NCBI GenBank assembly: GCA_937873135.1
Contig: CALMVQ010000362.1
Location: 1-64,000, forward strand
Length of the DNA: 64,000 nt
Direction of reading: 5' to 3'
Source of the DNA: an uncultured Scytonema sp.
GTDB taxonomy: Bacteria; Cyanobacteriota; Cyanobacteriia; Cyanobacteriales; Nostocaceae
In this document: piece after piece, positions 28,118-37,174 of the stretch
How positions within the stretch are numbered: the first letter of the stretch is position 1
How the letters are laid out: each line of letters opens with the position of its first letter
Program-made: the position numbers and the translations under genes
The notes under the pieces: generated by a model
Told to the model about the DNA's origin: nothing
What the model saw: the letters and a program-made list of their open reading frames with translations, nothing else
Database searches by the model: none

Positions 28118-28615
28118 TTAATCTGTGCCAGCCCAGGTCCAAGTGGGATTACCAGTATTGACACCTTTTTTGATAATAACACTTGTAAAACTGTTAGCAT
28201 CGCTGATGCCAGTCATATCTAAAATCAAAAATACTTTACCGCCAGTAAACCGCAAACGTAGGTGAGATTGAGAATTAAATATTTCTTTACCCTCTTTAAC
28301 AATGCGACCAGTTGCCTTACAGTTGCTGTAAGCAGGTTTTAAGGTTGCTACCCAAGTAACACTAAAGGGATCGGTAGAAGCGATTGTAAAAGGTCCGGCA
28401 AAAGATTTTAATTTTGCTTCACCGTTGATTGTATAGCCCCCTTCATAGTAAGGGGCGTTCTCTTCTGTCATAATCACTTTTTGAGGACAGTATGCCTGTG
28501 GAGTATCTGATGATTTAAAAATGCCAAATTCTACTTGGGCTGCTTGACTTGATATTCCTGAAGACAAAACGAAAATCACTGTTCCTAAATATATACAGGA
28601 GTGGTTGCTAGTCAT
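28118..28615 (-). CDS. Secreted hypothetical protein
   Basis: The 165-residue protein has a signal peptide (IYLGTVIFVLSSGISSQAAQ), then a mature domain with two cysteines, KVIMTEENAPYYEGGYTING, FSVTWVATLKPAYSNCKATG and FTGGKVFLILDMTGI. It is probably a periplasmic beta-sandwich protein. I do not recognise the family. A terminator follows the gene, so it is likely monocistronic. Confidence 0.6.
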   Translation of the reverse strand: MTSNHSCIYLGTVIFVLSSGISSQAAQVEFGIFKSSDTPQAYCPQKVIMTEENAPYYEGGYTINGEAKLKSFAGPFTIASTDPFSVTWVATLKPAYSNCKATGRIVKEGKEIFNSQSHLRLRFTGGKVFLILDMTGISDANSFTSVIIKKGVNTGNPTWTWAGTD

Positions 28616-28792
28616 TTCTACGTGTATTTGAGTTATTTGTATTTAACCAGCAATTTAACTTATTAGTGTTGAGCATGACAAGTCAAATTTACACTTCCCA
28701 ATATCCTTAAAAACTCGGTATTTGCCGTTTAAAGGCATATTATCTACAACTTCATGACACTATCCCTCTAAGTGGAATTATTGCAACAACAG

Positions 28793-29284
28793 TTATTGAG
28801 AACCCTCAGCTTTTTCCACGCTGATAATTGCTGAGCCACTATCCAATACATTTGTGTCCAAATTTCTTAATTCTAAATTTGAATTAGCTACCCCTTTTAA
28901 ATAAAAATCATTCTCACCAGTAAGGTTCCCTTGACCAACATCAAAAGCACCAGATAAAGATTTTGTTTTTGAATTAAAATTAAATTCTAAATATGAATTT
29001 ATGCCTTTTTCATTTCCATTTTCCATATTAATGTAAGTTTTTAACAACTTGTGATTTGCATCAAAGAAAGAAATCTTCAGAAAATCTAGATTCTCATCTG
29101 TAATGGTTGAAGTATTTTGTGTTTCATCGTAGCTAAATGAGCCTTCAACAGAATAACCTGCATTACCTTTCCAGTTGAAGTCGAATGTCACTGCTTGAAC
29201 TGGTTTTGCTCCTATGACTCCTATGAGAACAGCGATCCCGATGACAACGGTAAACAAAGTTTTAAGCTTAGGCATTATTTCCAT
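28793..29284 (-). CDS. Secreted hypothetical protein, PEP-CTERM-type passenger without the anchor
   Basis: The 163-residue protein has a signal peptide (LFTVVIGIAVLIGVIGAKPV, cut near VQA). The mature domain has FDFNWKGNAGYSVEGSFSYD and SYLEFNFNSKTKSLSGAFDV. The G-x-x-G-Y-S-V-x-G-S-F-S-Y-D start is common in cyanobacterial PEP-CTERM exoproteins. The C-terminal PEP motif, membrane helix and Arg cluster are absent; the protein ends in VEKAEGSQ. It is probably released outside the inner membrane. Confidence 0.6.
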   Translation of the reverse strand: MEIMPKLKTLFTVVIGIAVLIGVIGAKPVQAVTFDFNWKGNAGYSVEGSFSYDETQNTSTITDENLDFLKISFFDANHKLLKTYINMENGNEKGINSYLEFNFNSKTKSLSGAFDVGQGNLTGENDFYLKGVANSNLELRNLDTNVLDSGSAIISVEKAEGSQ

Positions 29285-29695
29285 TTCTATTCTCGCTTTT
29301 TAGTAATCTCATTTACTACAAATATTCTTAGCTTATCCGAGAATTGAAAAATTTTTCCATCATTACTCCAATGAAAAAAATGTTGTATGATTTAGCACTA
29401 TATATTACCTGCATCTTTGCCTACTTAATTGAGTGGTAGTCTTGTGAGAAGTTAGTAGCATTTAGCCTCTAATCACCATTTGAATAAGTATTCATTATGT
29501 ATTTATATTAACAGCGCTTCAAGTATAAAAATCTTAAACCTTTTGATATAAGTATTGAAAAGCAACGATAGCTTAAAATGTCGGTGTTCTCATCTCACAG
29601 GCGCTTCCTCCGCTATAACAACAACTTTCACAAATGTATTAGATCGTGACAGAACATTGCTATAGTAGTGATTAAATTGTCAGTAGTACTTAGCG
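29285..29695. other. Divergent intergenic region
   Basis: Lies between a minus-strand and a plus-strand gene, so it should hold both promoters. AT-rich; no motif could be assigned with confidence. Confidence 0.4.
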
Positions 29696-30661
29696 ATGAG
29701 CGCTCGCATTCTGAAAGCCACAAGGGAAACAGTGCATCTAGGTGGTTTCTCGCAGCATCTAGAACCAGCAGTGATGATTGACTCTGGTGACACAATAGAT
29801 GTGGAAACTTACAGTGGGTATTATGTTCATCAGCAAGCACCACGGGAGTTTCTCACGCCAGAATTTCTTGACATTTGTCACAATTTGCCTATGGAAAGGA
29901 AAGTAGGTGGGGGACCTCATTTGCTAACGGGACCGATATATGTGCGCGGGGCAGAACCTGGGGATGTATTGGAAGTAGAATTAGTAGCTATCAAACCCAG
30001 TCTACCTGTAGGCTTCAATGCTATTCGCGCAGGTTGGGGAGCATTACCAAACCAGTTTCATCAGCCTGTTCTGAGATTTATTCCTCTCGATTTGGAAAAT
30101 AACATTGCAGAATTTCCTGCAAACAGCGGCATAAAGATTCCTCTCAAACCCTTTTTTGGTATTCTTGGAGTCGCTTCACGAGAAACGTCCCAAATCTCAA
30201 TTCCTCCTGGGTGCTATGGTGGCAATATCGATAACCGAGAACTACAAGCAGGTTCTAAAATATTTTTACCTGTATTCGTCACTGGCGCTTTGTTTTCTAT
30301 CGGTGATGGGCATTCAGCACAAGGGGATGGTGAAGTTAATGTGACAGCAATTGAAACTTCTATGAACGGGACTATTCACCTCAAAGTTCGCAAGGATTTA
30401 CAACTCACAACACCAATTGCTGAAACTCCTACAGATATCATCACAATGGGGTTTGCTTCAACTTTAGATGAAGCACTAGAAAAAGCTTTAAATAATATGA
30501 TAAATTTCTTAGAACGCTTTGCAAATTTATCATCAGAAGAAGCTTATGTGTTATGTAGTTTAGCCGTAAACTTCCGGATTACTCAAGTTGTGAATAGTCC
30601 TCAAAAAGGCGTTCATGGAATGCTGCCAAAGTCAATATTTTCACAGAAAATCGGTTTATGA
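29696..30661 (+). CDS. Acetamidase/formamidase family protein
   Basis: The 321-residue protein matches the FmdA/AmdA fold: GGFSQHLEPAVMIDSGDTID (residues ~15-35), a GPHLLTGPIYVRGAEPGDVL segment (~80-100), GVASRETSQISIPPGCYGGN (~160), a metal-site GALFSIGDGHSAQGDGEVNV (~200) and a C-terminal SSEEAYVLCSLAVNFRITQV. It should be a cytosolic, metal-dependent amidase releasing ammonia from short amides, though relatives vary in substrate. ATG start with no strong ribosome binding site. It stands alone. Confidence 0.85.
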   Translation: MSARILKATRETVHLGGFSQHLEPAVMIDSGDTIDVETYSGYYVHQQAPREFLTPEFLDICHNLPMERKVGGGPHLLTGPIYVRGAEPGDVLEVELVAIKPSLPVGFNAIRAGWGALPNQFHQPVLRFIPLDLENNIAEFPANSGIKIPLKPFFGILGVASRETSQISIPPGCYGGNIDNRELQAGSKIFLPVFVTGALFSIGDGHSAQGDGEVNVTAIETSMNGTIHLKVRKDLQLTTPIAETPTDIITMGFASTLDEALEKALNNMINFLERFANLSSEEAYVLCSLAVNFRITQVVNSPQKGVHGMLPKSIFSQKIGL

Positions 30662-30787
30662 TGAGTTGTCAACAAGCCACCACTAACTGCTAAGGCAGTA
30701 TAGTGAGGGCTTGCAAGAGTCTTAGTGATGAGCCTTCCTTGTGCTGTCATGAGCGATCATGCCACATCACTTTGATAATAGGAAGAC

Positions 30788-31234
30788 TCAATTTTTATTG
30801 GCAAAGGTACCGTATATGTCATGTTCTCTCTCAATGAAGATCATAGACAATGCCTGATAAGCTTCTGTCCAAGCTGCGATCACGGATTCAGTAGCTGCTT
30901 CCCCCAATACATCTTTAATCGCTTGCAGTAAGCACTCTCCTACAATCGGATATTCTTCTGGTAACACATTGGTTTTAACATGCCGATGGGCAATCCTTTC
31001 TACCATGACCTTCAGCGCTGGTAAATTGTCAATTTGAGTGGCATAGCTATAAACTGCTGTAGCCAACTTTGCAGGCTGAGAACCATTTGCTTGTGCAGAC
31101 ATATCAAACTGTTCTTTAACCTCTGGGTACTTATGAAACATAATTTCATACATTCGACTTGTGATTTGCTGACCGTGCTTTTTCAAGCTAGGTGCTGTAG
31201 ATTTAACAATATCTATCGTTTGTTGGCTAATCAT
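30788..31234 (-). CDS. Single-domain globin (flavohaemoglobin-type haem domain)
   Basis: From the internal ATG at 31234 the 148-residue protein reads TIDIVKSTAPSLKKHGQQIT, MFHKYPEVKEQFDMS, ALKVMVERIAHRHVKTNVLP (proximal His region) and IAAWTEAYQALSMIFIERE. The pattern is that of the globin domain of flavohaemoglobins or Vitreoscilla-type haemoglobin, without a reductase domain. It probably binds O2 or NO in the cytoplasm. The track start adds 19 residues with no family support. Confidence 0.85.
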   Translation of the reverse strand: MISQQTIDIVKSTAPSLKKHGQQITSRMYEIMFHKYPEVKEQFDMSAQANGSQPAKLATAVYSYATQIDNLPALKVMVERIAHRHVKTNVLPEEYPIVGECLLQAIKDVLGEAATESVIAAWTEAYQALSMIFIEREHDIYGTFANKN

Positions 31235-31305
31235 AGTTTTTTTCACCCCAATTATTTTTGAATAATACCAATTTAATGCTTTGAACAACAAGTTACTATG
31301 AGCTA

Positions 31306-31491
31306 GCTCATACTTCCAAGGTAAAAAGAGCGTGATTCCGTTGGCGATACGGATGGCAGCCGTTGCCTTCTCTTCTCAGTTAATTCTTTGAATGCGACTG
31401 CAATAGCACTCGGGTCAACACCTTGGTTATGGTAAAGGTCCTTAGTATCAAAAATTGGTTGTATAAAGTCACCAAACTCCTTGGCTTTGCC
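31306..31491 (-). pseudogene. Unassigned coding scrap
   Basis: A frame shifted from the CHASE2 remnant reads GKAKEFGDFIQPIFDTKDLY, then HNQGVDPSAIAVAFKELTEK before drifting. It looks coding in composition but I cannot name the family. It begins within the last codons of the CHAT-CHASE2 remnant, so two broken genes meet here. Confidence 0.3.
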
Positions 31492-33491
31492 GCTGTCTTA
31501 GTGCATCTAGAAACTGAATCACAAATCCCTCAAGCCTTCTATGTTTAATCGGCTCAATAAACTTATCAAACGGATTGAGTATTTTTATTTTTCCATCGGG
31601 TAGTGATTTATAATTTATTCCTTTTACTTGTTCTAGATATTTCAATGCCAACATCAAGCTAAAAGCATTAGGAATTTTACAGCTAGAACTCATGGATTCA
31701 TCTATACCCATAGCCAATAAAGAACGACGGAGAACGGTATCATCATCTCTGGAAACGTCGCTAAATCCAAAAGCATTCTCAGTGTTAGGTAAATTTCCTA
31801 ATGCTTCGCTTTCATTAATATTTTTACTGGTGCTGCATGTCAAGTATAATTTAGAGTTTTTCTCCAATATTTTTTCTAATTTTTGTTTGTATATTTCTTT
31901 ATCTGGTGTGTCTAAATCTTGAACTAAGCCGATAAATTGAGGTTGATATTTTTGGATTTCACCTACAACTTGCTTCAGGGTAGAAACAGTTAGTGAAGAT
32001 TTTTTATCTCCTTTTTTCTGCTCATGTTCGTATTTAATACCATCCGCATCAACTTCAACAACCACAATGCGATTGTCTTCTGGTTCATCGGGACGCGATC
32101 GCATCATCTGGTCATAGGCTTTTAACTCTAGAGGTTGTAACCAACCTAGATGACGCATCCCCAAAAAAGAAGAAGCTACCAGGAAAGTTGTCATCAGGGC
32201 AGTTTGAACTTTGGGAGTATCCCTGTGTCGCGATCCGAATTCATCACCCTTTGGAATTAAAAATTTGCCTAGAAATAGAATACCTGCTGCTGAGTTAATT
32301 TCTCGGAGAAGTAGCCAAATAACTGGTATACTACTAAGCCGCAAGTTTGATACAGGTGATTGGTGAGTATTACTGTGTGGAATTAAAGTTAGTGGTTTAC
32401 AAGCAGGATTTTGAAAAATTACAGGGAGCCAAGTAGCACAAGGAAAGTCACTCTCCATACCTTGTAAGCGTTCCCGTGCTTCTCGCACTGCTAGATACAA
32501 TGACTGACCACGACCAAAAGCCGTCAGAAAGTGCTTCAGAAATTCTTGGGCAACCAAATCTGGAATTGACTTTTGCATTACAATCATTTGGGGAATATTT
32601 ATTTCGCTTAATTCTGCGGCTAGTCCTAAACCATCGCAAGAGTTGAAAATTGCTAAGGAGAGTCCTTTTTCTATAGCTTTTGTGATAGCTAATTTTAAAT
32701 GTCCAATACTTAAGCTTTCGTTTTCATTAATTTTAATTGAACCTTTATTAGCATCATCCTGAGTGTGGCTATGTCCAGCAAAAAATAATATATCCCAGTT
32801 TTGTTCCCACAGCTTATCGTTGTAGTTGCTTCCGAGTCGTTTCTATTAAAAATTCAATCGTAGCATCTGGTAATTGCTCTTTTAATATTTTCTTGTCTTC
32901 TTCAATATCAATTTCCTTGCTGCCACCTCCCTTGCGATCGCCCAAAATCGCTAATATTTTTAGTTGACTTGTCGTCTCTTTATATACAACTTTCTTATAT
33001 TTGATTGGACTCAATGCTATTTCTGCGTTTTTCTAGCTTTGCGTTAATAATTTCCATGAATTCCAAGGCAAGTTTCGCAGCAAATTATTATCTGTTTGTA
33101 AGATAATTCTAATTTTTTCGTCAGGCTTGACTTCTGTTAAAAACTCTTCTTTAATATCCTTAAAAGGTTTTGATTCTAACCAATCATTTAAAGTTTCGCT
33201 TAACTTTTCTGCTGCTTGCTGACATTTATCTCTAGGATCGGGAATATAATCGCTACCTATTTGTTGTATCTCAGCAGATGCATGTTGTATGCGAGTGTTA
33301 TGGTTTGGAGCGCAATAAGAGTCATAGCTTTTTTTCCAGTGTTGATAGCTTTCCTCAACTTGGGGTGCGGGAGGTAGTGTACCGGAGACTCTTGTGCTAG
33401 CTTGTTCTCCTTCTTCTGCAATTTGCAATCTCACAGAAAATCCCTGCTTAAAATCGCCTTCCCCTAGCTCTAGGACAACTAACTTATTCAT
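31469..33491 (-). pseudogene. CHAT-CHASE2 sensor gene, broken
   Basis: Three track ORFs are one gene. The N-terminal piece (33491-33036) has NKLVVLELGEGDFKQGFSVR and LLRNLPWNSWKLL, typical of CHAT-CHASE2 proteins. An in-frame TAG at 33033-33035 follows, then the same frame continues as NAEIALSPIKYKK and LKILAILGDRKGGG. Near 32820 one extra base shifts the frame (KQL to NDKLWEQNWDILFFAGHSHT). The CHAT catalytic His (FAGHSH) and Cys (AIFNSCDGLGLA) are present, followed by a CHASE2 domain (QPLELKAYDQMMRSRPDEPE, IVVVEVDADGIKYE). The gene ends within CHASE2 before the usual three membrane helices. It is dead unless the lesions are sequencing errors. Confidence 0.85.
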
Positions 33492-33849
33492 CGTTGTAAC
33501 TTTGGTGTAAATTGATTTGCCAGCACACTAGACTATCACTGAGCATCATCCCACATGAGAATTATGGCTGTAAAGCGATCTTAATCTTTTTGTAACAAAA
33601 ATATCTTGGCGAAGATATAGCTACTTGATTGATGGACAATTACTGAGTTGTTAATATTACCTTTAGAGAAAGGTAAAGCTAAAGTGCGATCGCATCTCAA
33701 ACGCTAGGGATTGAAGGTGCGATCGCGTAAGTAGGTACTATAATTTCAAGGTATGTAACGAAATGTAAATTTAGTTACAACTCTCTTCCCTTCTGCCTTC
33801 TGCCTTAGCTCAACGACAATTTTTCATGCCCACCTACTTATACGATAAA
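33492..33849. other. Intergenic region
   Basis: Contains two HIP1 octamers (near 33690 and 33720) and a CTTCTGCCTTCTGCCTT dimer of a common cyanobacterial repeat. No gene seen. Confidence 0.45.
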
Positions 33850-34590
33850 CTACTTGACAATAGCGCGATCGCGCTTATATACCCAAACTGCGCTCAATCC
33901 GAAAAATCCAAAAGCCCAAATTAACCACAGCAAATGTAAGATAACTCGTGGGCCAGAATTTGATTGCGCTATCGATAAAACCAATTCTTTATAGTGATAA
34001 AAAGGCGACAGGGAAACCAAGTCCTGCATTAACTCAGGCTTAAATGGTAATGGAACACCGCAAGCAAAGGGAATAATAAACAGAGATAAACTCAAAATTG
34101 AATCAGCACTTTTAGGATGGAGCAAATATCCGAGTTCCAAACCCAGAATTGCAAAAGGTGTAATCCCAATTATTAAACCGAGAAAAACAGATAGATATAA
34201 ACCCAAGCTTGCATGAATTCCTAATTGCCAATATCCCAAAATAAAAACTGAGAAGATAGCAACAGCGCAAACAATTAGTAAGCTAGTAATCTTGGCTGCT
34301 ATGTAAACGACAGGAGGTAGAGATGTGGTTTTTAATAACTTAAGCCATCCTTCCGAACGTTCGATCGCCACACGTTTACCCAGTCGTTCGATCACAATGG
34401 TAAACAAGATAATCCCACACAAATAAATTAACTGGTCTATGGTTACTTGTTCTGGTTGGAATCCTGGCTGTAATTTTAGTAATGGTACAAATCCGACAAT
34501 ACTTAACGTTCCTAGCAAAAATGTGGGTGTACGTCGCAATTGGGTTGTGGTAAGGGAACTCACTACAAATACTAAAAAAGCAGAAGTCAT
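33850..34590 (-). CDS. ABC-2 type transporter permease
   Basis: The ~246-residue protein has six hydrophobic helices (LIYLCGIILFTIVIERLG, VVYIAAKITSLLIVCAVAI, LYLSVFLGLIIGITPFAILG, ILSLSLFIIPFACGVPLPF and others). ERLGKRVAIERSEGWLKLLK and a late LVSLSPFYHYKELV give the layout of ABC-2 permeases. The partner ATPase gene is not next to it. The start at 34590 (MTSAFLVFVV) is preceded by AGAGGA only two bases away, and the upstream gene runs into this one in another frame. The true N-terminus may therefore be lost. Confidence 0.65.
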   Translation of the reverse strand: MTSAFLVFVVSSLTTTQLRRTPTFLLGTLSIVGFVPLLKLQPGFQPEQVTIDQLIYLCGIILFTIVIERLGKRVAIERSEGWLKLLKTTSLPPVVYIAAKITSLLIVCAVAIFSVFILGYWQLGIHASLGLYLSVFLGLIIGITPFAILGLELGYLLHPKSADSILSLSLFIIPFACGVPLPFKPELMQDLVSLSPFYHYKELVLSIAQSNSGPRVILHLLWLIWAFGFFGLSAVWVYKRDRAIVK

Positions 34591-34834
34591 TTCCTCTCGT
34601 AACAAGGAAGAATGTAGCAACGATAGCAACTGCTACAATTCCAAGTAAAGCTGATTGACTGAAAGAAAATGGAAGTTTAGAAGATTTGACAGTTACAGAA
34701 ATTCTTTCCTCATCGTTACCTGTATTATTGAGTTGTTCATCGATAGTTTTAGAATTTTCGATTTCAGAATTAGACGAAGCTTGGGTTATATCTGAATATT
34801 TTTCCTGTTTTGATTTGTGAAATATGGGTTTCAT
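34591..34834 (-). pseudogene. N-terminal fragment of a single-span membrane protein
   Basis: From ATG 34834 the frame reads MKPIFHKSKQEKYSDITQAS, an acidic linker, then one membrane helix (SQSALLGIVAVAIVATFFLV). Beyond residue ~82 the frame is only an out-of-frame reading of the permease gene. A cytosolic tail plus a single helix is the start expected of an ABC exporter membrane-fusion (HlyD/DevB-like) subunit, but this is inference. A deletion seems to have joined it to the permease. GGAG lies about 11 bp upstream. Confidence 0.45.
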
Positions 34835-34879
34835 TTGCAAAGTTACTCCTTAATTGAGAAGATTGAAGATTAGAAAGAA

Positions 34880-35251
34880 TTAAAACAATGTATTAACGGT
34901 TTTAGCAGCTAGCCATGCAAGCATCCCAAGTCCCGCAGCAATTGGTATGGGAACACCTAAAGCAGCTTCTTGATAACGCTCCTTTATGCCATTGTAGAGA
35001 AGACTTGCTAGCATGGGCCAAGTATCTACGATCGCATCGCATGTCTGCTCATCGAGATTACTTAATAACTCGTCAAAAATATGCTCAAAACTGGCAGCTA
35101 CCCAAGCAGAATTTTCGGTCCGAGGAATAATGTATACAACACAAGCAGTGTCTTCATCTATTGGGTATTCGCATTCAAGATAAGACTTGCTAGTCTCAAT
35201 CCCAATCTCATCTTCCCTAGAAGTTTTTCGTTGATCGATAAAAGATCGCAT
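34880..35251 (-). CDS. Hypothetical protein with a C-terminal hydrophobic helix
   Basis: From ATG 35251 the 123-residue product has a hydrophilic N-terminus (MRSFIDQRKTSREDEIGIET), a central domain (DTACVVYIIPRTENSAWVAA, ELLSNLDEQTCDAIVDTWPM) and a C-terminal Gly/Ala-rich helix (PIPIAAGLGMLAWLAAKTVN). It lies 45 bp upstream of the exporter-like fragment and permease, so it might have been their substrate or accessory. No family recognised. Confidence 0.45.
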   Translation of the reverse strand: MRSFIDQRKTSREDEIGIETSKSYLECEYPIDEDTACVVYIIPRTENSAWVAASFEHIFDELLSNLDEQTCDAIVDTWPMLASLLYNGIKERYQEAALGVPIPIAAGLGMLAWLAAKTVNTLF

Positions 35252-35362
35252 CGTAGTACCTTTGTATTTTATATGCGTCAATGGTAATTTTGATAAAGCG
35301 ATCGCACCTGTAATTTTTGGTGTGTGCAATGCGATCGCTTTTAGATATTGATATCGCTTGTC

Positions 35363-35650
35363 TTAATTGGCTTTTAGATATCGAAGGACGCTTGATTCTT
35401 TTCCGTTCCCAGTGTTGATTAATTTATAGAAATACATTGAAGAACCAGACCCTTCGTATGTAAGCGTAATCACTGAACCAACCTTTGCTCCAATTAAGTT
35501 GCTGTACCACACAAAGTATTGGTTGCCGTTTCTCGATTGAATCAATATTTTGTATGCAGCTTTCGCAGGGTCCCACCCGAATGCTTGAACCAAAGTAACA
35601 GGTGCTGATTCCACAGCATATGCAACCTCGGTAGTCAGTAGCAAAGAAGA
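35363..35650 (-). pseudogene. Secreted-protein gene cut by an IS5-type element
   Basis: The residues after the transposase end (SLLLTTEVAYAVESAPVTLV) look like the second half of a signal peptide with a cut near AYA. A mature domain follows: QAFGWDPAKAAYKILIQSRN, NQYFVWYSNLIGAKVGSVIT and YEGSGSSMYFYKL. The native start has been displaced by the element, and the remaining gene is open in frame with the transposase ORF. Family not recognised. Confidence 0.65.
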
Positions 35651-36292
35651 TGTTAATAGCATAATACGAATCATGGCAATGTAAATAAAAGTCTCCGAGG
35701 TTTCTGGTAGGCGTTCATAATCTTTGCTTAAGCGCCGACACCAATTCAGCCAACCAAAAGTTCGTTCTACAACCCAACGCTTAGGTAAATGGACAAAACC
35801 TTTTTTTTCCAAAGGTCGAAGAACAATTTCAACAATCCACCGAAACATATCCATTACCCATCGCATAAATTCTTCTCCCCGATATCCTCCATCCATCCAA
35901 ATGGTGTGCAGACGCTTTACCCGATTTCCCGTATCATGAACTCGTTTAAGGACTTGTCTAGCTCCTTGGCGCTCTGGAAGACTTGCAGATGTAACCAAAA
36001 CCCGTAAAACTAGTCCTAGTAAATCCACGGTTAAATGTCGTTTACGTCCGTGTATCTTTTTACCTACATCATAACCTACTTCTTGGGAAATCATCGTTGC
36101 TGTTTCTACTGATTGGCTATCTACTGCTGCCTCTGATGGGCTAGGTTCACGTCCGGCAGCTACTCTCACCCACTGGTAAAGTTTGTCGTGTACCTTTAAC
36201 AAGCGTGCCATCCTGACGCCATGCCCGGAAATAGCCATAGACTGTTGACCACGGTGGAAAATCTCCGGGCAATGCACGCCACGTACATCCAA
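35651..36292 (-). CDS. IS5-type transposase, second frame (orfB, DDE domain)
   Basis: The frame encodes the catalytic part: [11 protein letters not shown] (first Asp), [33 protein letters not shown] (second Asp) and [20 protein letters not shown] (Glu), ending in [13 protein letters not shown]. All three catalytic residues are present. The track ORF continues without a stop into the secreted-protein remnant down to 35363, giving a chimeric protein if translated. Confidence 0.8.
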
Positions 36293-36506
36293 GGCACAGT
36301 ACGTACAGAATCGCGTTCATTACAGCATACATTGCTGTAGTTCGAGGACGACCACCGGATTTTGCTTCGGGAAATAGGTCAGCGATTAATTCCCACTGTT
36401 CCCACGTTAGATCATTCGGGTATGATTTAGTCACTTGCGATACATCGTGCTGATGTCTACAAATTTCAGCATAAGCCTTGTGAGCTTTCTTACAATAGCC
36501 CCCCAC
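36147..36506 (-). CDS. IS5-type transposase, first frame (orfA)
   Basis: The product contains [40 protein letters not shown] and [20 protein letters not shown], the N-terminal DUF4096-type domain. Its last 14 residues ([15 protein letters not shown]) are out of frame. The second frame resumes at [12 protein letters not shown]. Skipping one G after GTTAAA (near 36200) would give [14 protein letters not shown]. This is either programmed frameshifting, known in the IS427 group, or a mutation. Confidence 0.75.
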   Translation of the reverse strand: MGGYCKKAHKAYAEICRHQHDVSQVTKSYPNDLTWEQWELIADLFPEAKSGGRPRTTAMYAVMNAILYVLCLGCTWRALPGDFPPWSTVYGYFRAWRQDGTLVKGTRQTLPVGESSCRT

Positions 36507-36558
36507 TTTTAAAACATCCTCTTAGGAGCTGCAATCATGAATTCATGGAAAGCATCAC

Positions 36559-36915
36559 CTATTCAAACAGAATTTTGCGAATGCGGAATTTATTTTTCAT
36601 CGCAATGACAATTTTGCCATCCAATAAATCTTCTGAGTGTAATTTCAGCGCATCCATCAACAATGTTTTTCTCTGTTCACGAGGTAAATTCTCTAATCTT
36701 AAAATCCCGCAATGGCTTTTTCTCTGTTGCCAGATCATCTGTTCAAAATCATTATCTGTTGTCACGATAATTCTGCCTGATACTACTGCCCAGTCTAAAA
36801 TCTTCTCATCTGACATTTGAGGATCAGTATCCGTCACGTAAATCACATCATGACCCATTTGTTTTAACCAATCTCCCAGAGTCCGACTAGCATTAACATC
36901 AATTAAGAATTTCAT
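36559..36915 (-). CDS. DUF5615 PIN-like toxin
   Basis: The 118-residue protein begins MKFLIDVNASRTLGDWLKQM and continues with GHDVIYVTDTDPQMSDEKIL, DWAVVSGRIIVTTDNDFEQM and HCGILRLENLP, the pattern of DUF5615. This is a PIN-like family with the first Asp in LIDVN and the later Asp pair in TTDNDF. These are predicted ribonuclease toxins. The gene follows the DUF433 gene with a 7-bp gap, forming a type II pair. Confidence 0.85.
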   Translation of the reverse strand: MKFLIDVNASRTLGDWLKQMGHDVIYVTDTDPQMSDEKILDWAVVSGRIIVTTDNDFEQMIWQQRKSHCGILRLENLPREQRKTLLMDALKLHSEDLLDGKIVIAMKNKFRIRKILFE

Positions 36916-36922
36916 AAATAGT

Positions 36923-37174
36923 TTAAGACGCAGCCAATCTGTCTAAAACTTCTTCTTGAGAGACTAGTGAATAAGCATAGAACAAAGCTGCTTGTATATC
37001 TTCTGTTTCTAATTCCGGATAATCTTCTAAGATTTCTTGTTGACTAGCACCTTTTGCTAGTAGCTCTAAAATCATCGCTACTGATATTCTTAGACCTCGA
37101 ATGATTGGTTTTCCTCCTAAAACGTTTTTGTCAAATGTAATTCTTTCTAGTAAATTAATATGGTTCATACTCAT
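36923..37174 (-). CDS. DUF433 antitoxin
   Basis: The 83-residue protein has ITFDKNVLGGKPIIRGLRIS, VAMILELLAKGASQQEILED, YPELETEDIQAALFYA, the full DUF433 pattern (winged-helix type). DUF433 proteins are the usual partners of DUF5615 toxins. They are thought to neutralise them and autoregulate the operon. First gene of the pair; both are intact. Confidence 0.88.
   Translation of the reverse strand: MSMNHINLLERITFDKNVLGGKPIIRGLRISVAMILELLAKGASQQEILEDYPELETEDIQAALFYAYSLVSQEEVLDRLAAS

Larger units (their letters stand above)
35651..36527 (-). mobile_element. IS5-family (IS427-like) insertion sequence
   Basis: The element is about 880 bp, the usual size of the group. The outer end near 36510-36527 reads (minus strand) GAGGATGTTTTAAAAGT, which recurs as the IS5-type end in the two chimeric repeats (9632 and 16552). 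The other end near 35651 (GAAGATGTTAATAG on the plus strand) is an imperfect match, so the boundaries are approximate. It encodes a two-frame transposase. It inserted into the signal-peptide region of a secreted-protein gene. Confidence 0.7.

Noticed and set aside
28793-29284. PEP-CTERM sorted protein
   Set aside because: The passenger domain fits but the C-terminal PEP motif, membrane helix and Arg cluster are absent.
34376-34600. C-terminal half of the 154-residue ORF (34376-34840) as a real protein part
   Set aside because: It reads the permease gene in a different frame; only the first ~80 residues look genuine.
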